DNA from: a bacterium
GTDB taxonomy: Bacteria > Bacteroidota > Bacteroidia > Bacteroidales > Muribaculaceae
Direction of reading: 5' to 3'
NCBI GenBank assembly: GCA_004561555.1
Contig: SFVH01000022.1
Location: 1 to 24,889 of the forward strand
Length of the DNA: 24,889 nt
Made by a program: the position numbers and the translations under genes. Below the pieces are notes generated by a model. It saw nothing but the letters and a program-made list of their open reading frames with translations. It ran no database searches and was not told the DNA's origin. Shown in pieces: positions 22,850-24,889 of this stretch (within the stretch, counting starts at the first letter, position 1; the number at the start of each line of letters is the position of its first letter).

Positions 22850-24036
22850 TTGTTTTCCTTCATTTCTTTTACGGCATGGGCAAGAAGCTCAAGCGCTTTT
22901 GCGAGGGTTGTCCTCGGGCATCCTACGTTGAGTCGCATATGCATCTCTCCTCCATCGCCAAACATTTCGCCGGGATTGAGTGCCAAGTGTGCGTGTTTCA
23001 CGAAGATATTGTCGAGTTGTTCGCGGTTTGCACAAAGGCTGCTGCAATCGAGCCACACGAGGTAGGAAGCCTCCGGGCGGATAACCTTTATTTCCGGAAT
23101 AGTCTCTCCGATAAAGCTTTCCACAAATCGGATGTTGGCTTCAATGTAAGCCAACACAGCCTCAAGCCATTGCTCTCCGTGGCGATAAGCTGCCTCGGTG
23201 GCTACGGTTTGGAAGAAGGTAGGCTCATTGAGCTCGTTGGCACTCAGCCAGGTGTAAAACTTGCGACGCATCATGGGATTTTTCACCACCACCCACGAAC
23301 TTACGATGCCGGGGATATTGAATGTCTTTGAAGGTGCCCCAAAAGTGACACTGATGTCGCGTGCGGCTTCCGACACTGTAGCAAACGGGTTATACCGGTT
23401 GCCAAACAGACCCAAGTCGCCGTGGATTTCATCGCTACACACCACCACACCATGCTGTTTGCAAATCTCTGCCACTGCCATCAAGGTATGCTTGTCCCAA
23501 ATCACTCCTCCGGGATTATGCGGATTGCAAAGTATCATCATCGAGCACTGCTCCTGTGTGAGCTGCCGCTCAAGAAGCTCAAGGTCCATCGTCATCTTGC
23601 CCTTACAGTCCACACGCAGGGGGTTGTTCACCACCTTTCTGCCATTGCTCTCAATCACATGACGAAACGGATGATATACGGGCGGCTGAATTAATATTTT
23701 GTCGCCGGGCGATGAAAATGTGTTGACAGCCATTGCTAATCCTCTCACCACTCCGGGCACAAATGTCAGCTCTTCTCTCTTCACAGAAAAGTTATGGCGG
23801 CGTTGGAGCCACGACAGGATACTCTCCCAATAGCTGTCGGGGGCAATGGCATAGCCGTAGATTTTGTGATTAAGGCGGTTGTTAAGTGCTTCATATACAG
23901 CGGGACACGCCTCAAAATCCATATCAGCAACCCACAACGGCAACAGGTCGTTACGCCCGAAATGCATCGTCATTCCGTCGTATTTCACACAGTCAGTGTT
24001 GTGGCGATCGATTACCTTGTCAAAATTATAATCCAT
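22846..24036 (-). CDS. PatB/MalY-type pyridoxal-phosphate aminotransferase (probable cystathionine beta-lyase)
   Basis: A 396-residue fold-type I PLP enzyme of the MalY/PatB subgroup, which usually cleaves C-S bonds of cystathionine or cysteine conjugates. N-terminal family marks are LLPLWVADMDFE (31-42) and YGYA (60-63). PLP-binding residues are Y121 (QPPVYHPF), N174 (NPHNPGG), D202 (CSDEIHGD) and the Schiff-base lysine K237 (GAPSKTFNIPG). A late arginine in HMRLNVGCPR should hold the carboxylate. Length is normal. It begins 20 bases after a TATCTTTG box and is translationally coupled to a small unknown gene. The role may be methionine biosynthesis or sulfur-compound cleavage; aminotransferase activity is the alternative. 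Confidence 0.9.
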   Translation of the reverse strand: MDYNFDKVIDRHNTDCVKYDGMTMHFGRNDLLPLWVADMDFEACPAVYEALNNRLNHKIYGYAIAPDSYWESILSWLQRRHNFSVKREELTFVPGVVRGLAMAVNTFSSPGDKILIQPPVYHPFRHVIESNGRKVVNNPLRVDCKGKMTMDLELLERQLTQEQCSMMILCNPHNPGGVIWDKHTLMAVAEICKQHGVVVCSDEIHGDLGLFGNRYNPFATVSEAARDISVTFGAPSKTFNIPGIVSSWVVVKNPMMRRKFYTWLSANELNEPTFFQTVATEAAYRHGEQWLEAVLAYIEANIRFVESFIGETIPEIKVIRPEASYLVWLDCSSLCANREQLDNIFVKHAHLALNPGEMFGDGGEMHMRLNVGCPRTTLAKALELLAHAVKEMKENK

Positions 24037-24055
24037 AACTTCGGTGTTTTTATTG

Positions 24056-24063
24056 CAAAGATA
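24056..24063 (-). promoter_or_regulatory. -7 promoter box of the PatB/MalY operon
   Basis: The minus strand reads TATCTTTG, 20 bases before the ATG at 24036, in a 121-base divergent region shared with the barrel gene at 24158. No -33 TTTG at the usual spacing. Confidence 0.5.
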
Positions 24064-24086
24064 TAGAAAAAAAAGAATTTTTTGTA

Positions 24087-24094
24087 TACATTTG
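24087..24094 (+). promoter_or_regulatory. -7 promoter box of the small barrel protein gene
   Basis: TACATTTG, 64 bases before the ATG at 24158. No -33 TTTG at the usual spacing. The two divergent -7 boxes are 23 bases apart. Confidence 0.5.
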
Positions 24095-24157
24095 CAAAAG
24101 ATAAGTAGCTTTTCAGCTAAAGACTAAATGATATGTTAAACAAAAATAATAACCATT

Positions 24158-24865
24158 ATGAGAAAACTATTATTACTCACCGCATTAATGTTTGCCACTT
24201 TGGCAGCAGGTGCTCAAGATGTGTTTAATCACCTGGGAGTAGGTGTCGCTGTAGGCACCAACGGTATTGGAGTGAATCTCGCAACCCCGGTCACACAATG
24301 GCTAACCTTACGCGCAGGAGCTGAGTTTATGCCTAACGTGAAGATTTCAACGACCGAGACTGCAACTTACAACGTAGCTGGTACACAAGGCTCTGCCGAC
24401 ATCGACCTCGATTGTGGCATCGGCAGAACGCAAGGAAATATTATTCTCAACTTTTACCCTGTGCCAAAGATTGGGCTTTATGTTGCTGCCGGCGCATATT
24501 TCGGCGGTGATAAATTAGTGAAAATCACAGGTCATAGCGATGCTCTTCAAGGCATTAGCGACGCAACAATCCAAGTGGGCGACTACAACCTCCCGGTGGA
24601 TAATAACGGTAATGTGCACGGTGGTTTGAAAGTGAAAAACGTACGTCCATATGTGGGCATCGGGTGGGGCCGAGCTTTGCCCGGCAGGCTCCTCTCTTTC
24701 AATGTCGACCTCGGCGTGCAAATCCACGGCACTCCCGAAGTTTATACCGAAGCGGGCGATTTGACACCTATTCTCGGGGAAATCGACAATGACTTTACAA
24801 AGGTTATTGATAAAGTTAAAGTTTATCCGGTGCTCTCGTTACGCCTCTGCGGCAAAATCTTCTAA
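24158..24865 (+). CDS. Outer-membrane beta-barrel protein
   Basis: A 235-residue exported protein with a signal peptide (MRKLLLLTALMFATLAAGA, cut before QDVF). The mature part is made of alternating hydrophobic strands with glycine-rich turns: LGVGVAVGTNGIGVNLA, GLYVAAGAYFG and VRPYVGIGWGRAL. It ends in LCGKIF with a terminal Phe, as expected for a small barrel of perhaps 8-10 strands. No transport or enzymatic motif is visible, so the function is unknown. It is divergent from the PatB/MalY operon. Only 24 bases follow before the window ends, so its terminator and any downstream partner are not seen. Confidence 0.8.
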   Translation: MRKLLLLTALMFATLAAGAQDVFNHLGVGVAVGTNGIGVNLATPVTQWLTLRAGAEFMPNVKISTTETATYNVAGTQGSADIDLDCGIGRTQGNIILNFYPVPKIGLYVAAGAYFGGDKLVKITGHSDALQGISDATIQVGDYNLPVDNNGNVHGGLKVKNVRPYVGIGWGRALPGRLLSFNVDLGVQIHGTPEVYTEAGDLTPILGEIDNDFTKVIDKVKVYPVLSLRLCGKIF

Positions 24866-24889
24866 CGTGAGCAAATGAAATGGCAAGTG

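Noticed and set aside
1..24889. Mobile elements, CRISPR arrays, tRNA or rRNA genes
   Set aside because: I saw no transposase or integrase motifs, no spaced direct repeats apart from the 45-bp coding repeat, and no tRNA-like cloverleaf or rRNA sequence.

Overview
This window looks like chromosomal core-type DNA from a Bacteroidales bacterium, most likely the Muribaculaceae/Porphyromonadaceae side of the order (family-level placement is a guess). The pointers are a TonB-dependent receptor with an N-terminal carboxypeptidase-regulatory-like domain, lipoproteins with DUF5689, DUF6359-like and choice-of-anchor-J modules, a FadL/OMPP1-type porin, the Bacteroidales GGGtGRT protein, and Bacteroidetes-type promoters (TAnnTTTG at -7) in place of sigma70 boxes. 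I see no rRNA, tRNA, CRISPR array, insertion sequence or phage gene. No gap between genes exceeds about 210 bases.

Layout. 38-1691 (minus): two FKBP-type prolyl isomerases, one apparently cytoplasmic and one lipoprotein, each with its own promoter. 1825-3483 (plus): a WG-repeat lipoprotein. A perfect bidirectional terminator separates it from the convergent acetyl-CoA hydrolase/succinate CoA-transferase (5064-3571, minus). 6935-5217 (minus): a two-gene operon of a NifU/IscU-like scaffold and a GGGtGRT protein, both cysteine-rich and of unknown role. 10261-7138 (minus): a compact operon of ribonuclease Z, a HAD phosphatase, RibF and uracil phosphoribosyltransferase. 10420-11118 (plus): a TrmN6-type tRNA methyltransferase. 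11229-14093 (plus): a secreted protein rich in Tyr/Trp/His and then Ser/Gly/Arg, with a 45-bp tandem repeat, followed by a FadL-like outer-membrane barrel and a strong terminator. 16090-14199 (minus): a ModF-like tandem ABC ATPase followed by ribose-5-phosphate isomerase B. 22241-16187 (minus): a three-gene operon of secreted EEP nuclease/phosphatase, SusD-less TonB-dependent receptor and OB-type/jelly-roll lipoprotein, closed by a terminator. 24036-22334 (minus): a PatB/MalY aminotransferase overlapping a small unknown gene. 24158-24865 (plus): a small outer-membrane barrel.

How it fits together. The best candidate for an undescribed system is the nuclease-receptor-lipoprotein operon. It has the parts expected of an outer-membrane machine that captures, cleaves and imports nucleic acid or another phosphodiester. 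The second candidate is the NifU-like/GGGtGRT pair. The third is the low-complexity secreted protein coupled to a FadL-like barrel. The HAD phosphatase beside ribF is a reasonable candidate for a riboflavin or flavin phosphate phosphatase. The remaining genes are housekeeping. All twelve inferred transcription units have a TAnnTTTG box at their head; three also have a well-spaced -33 element.
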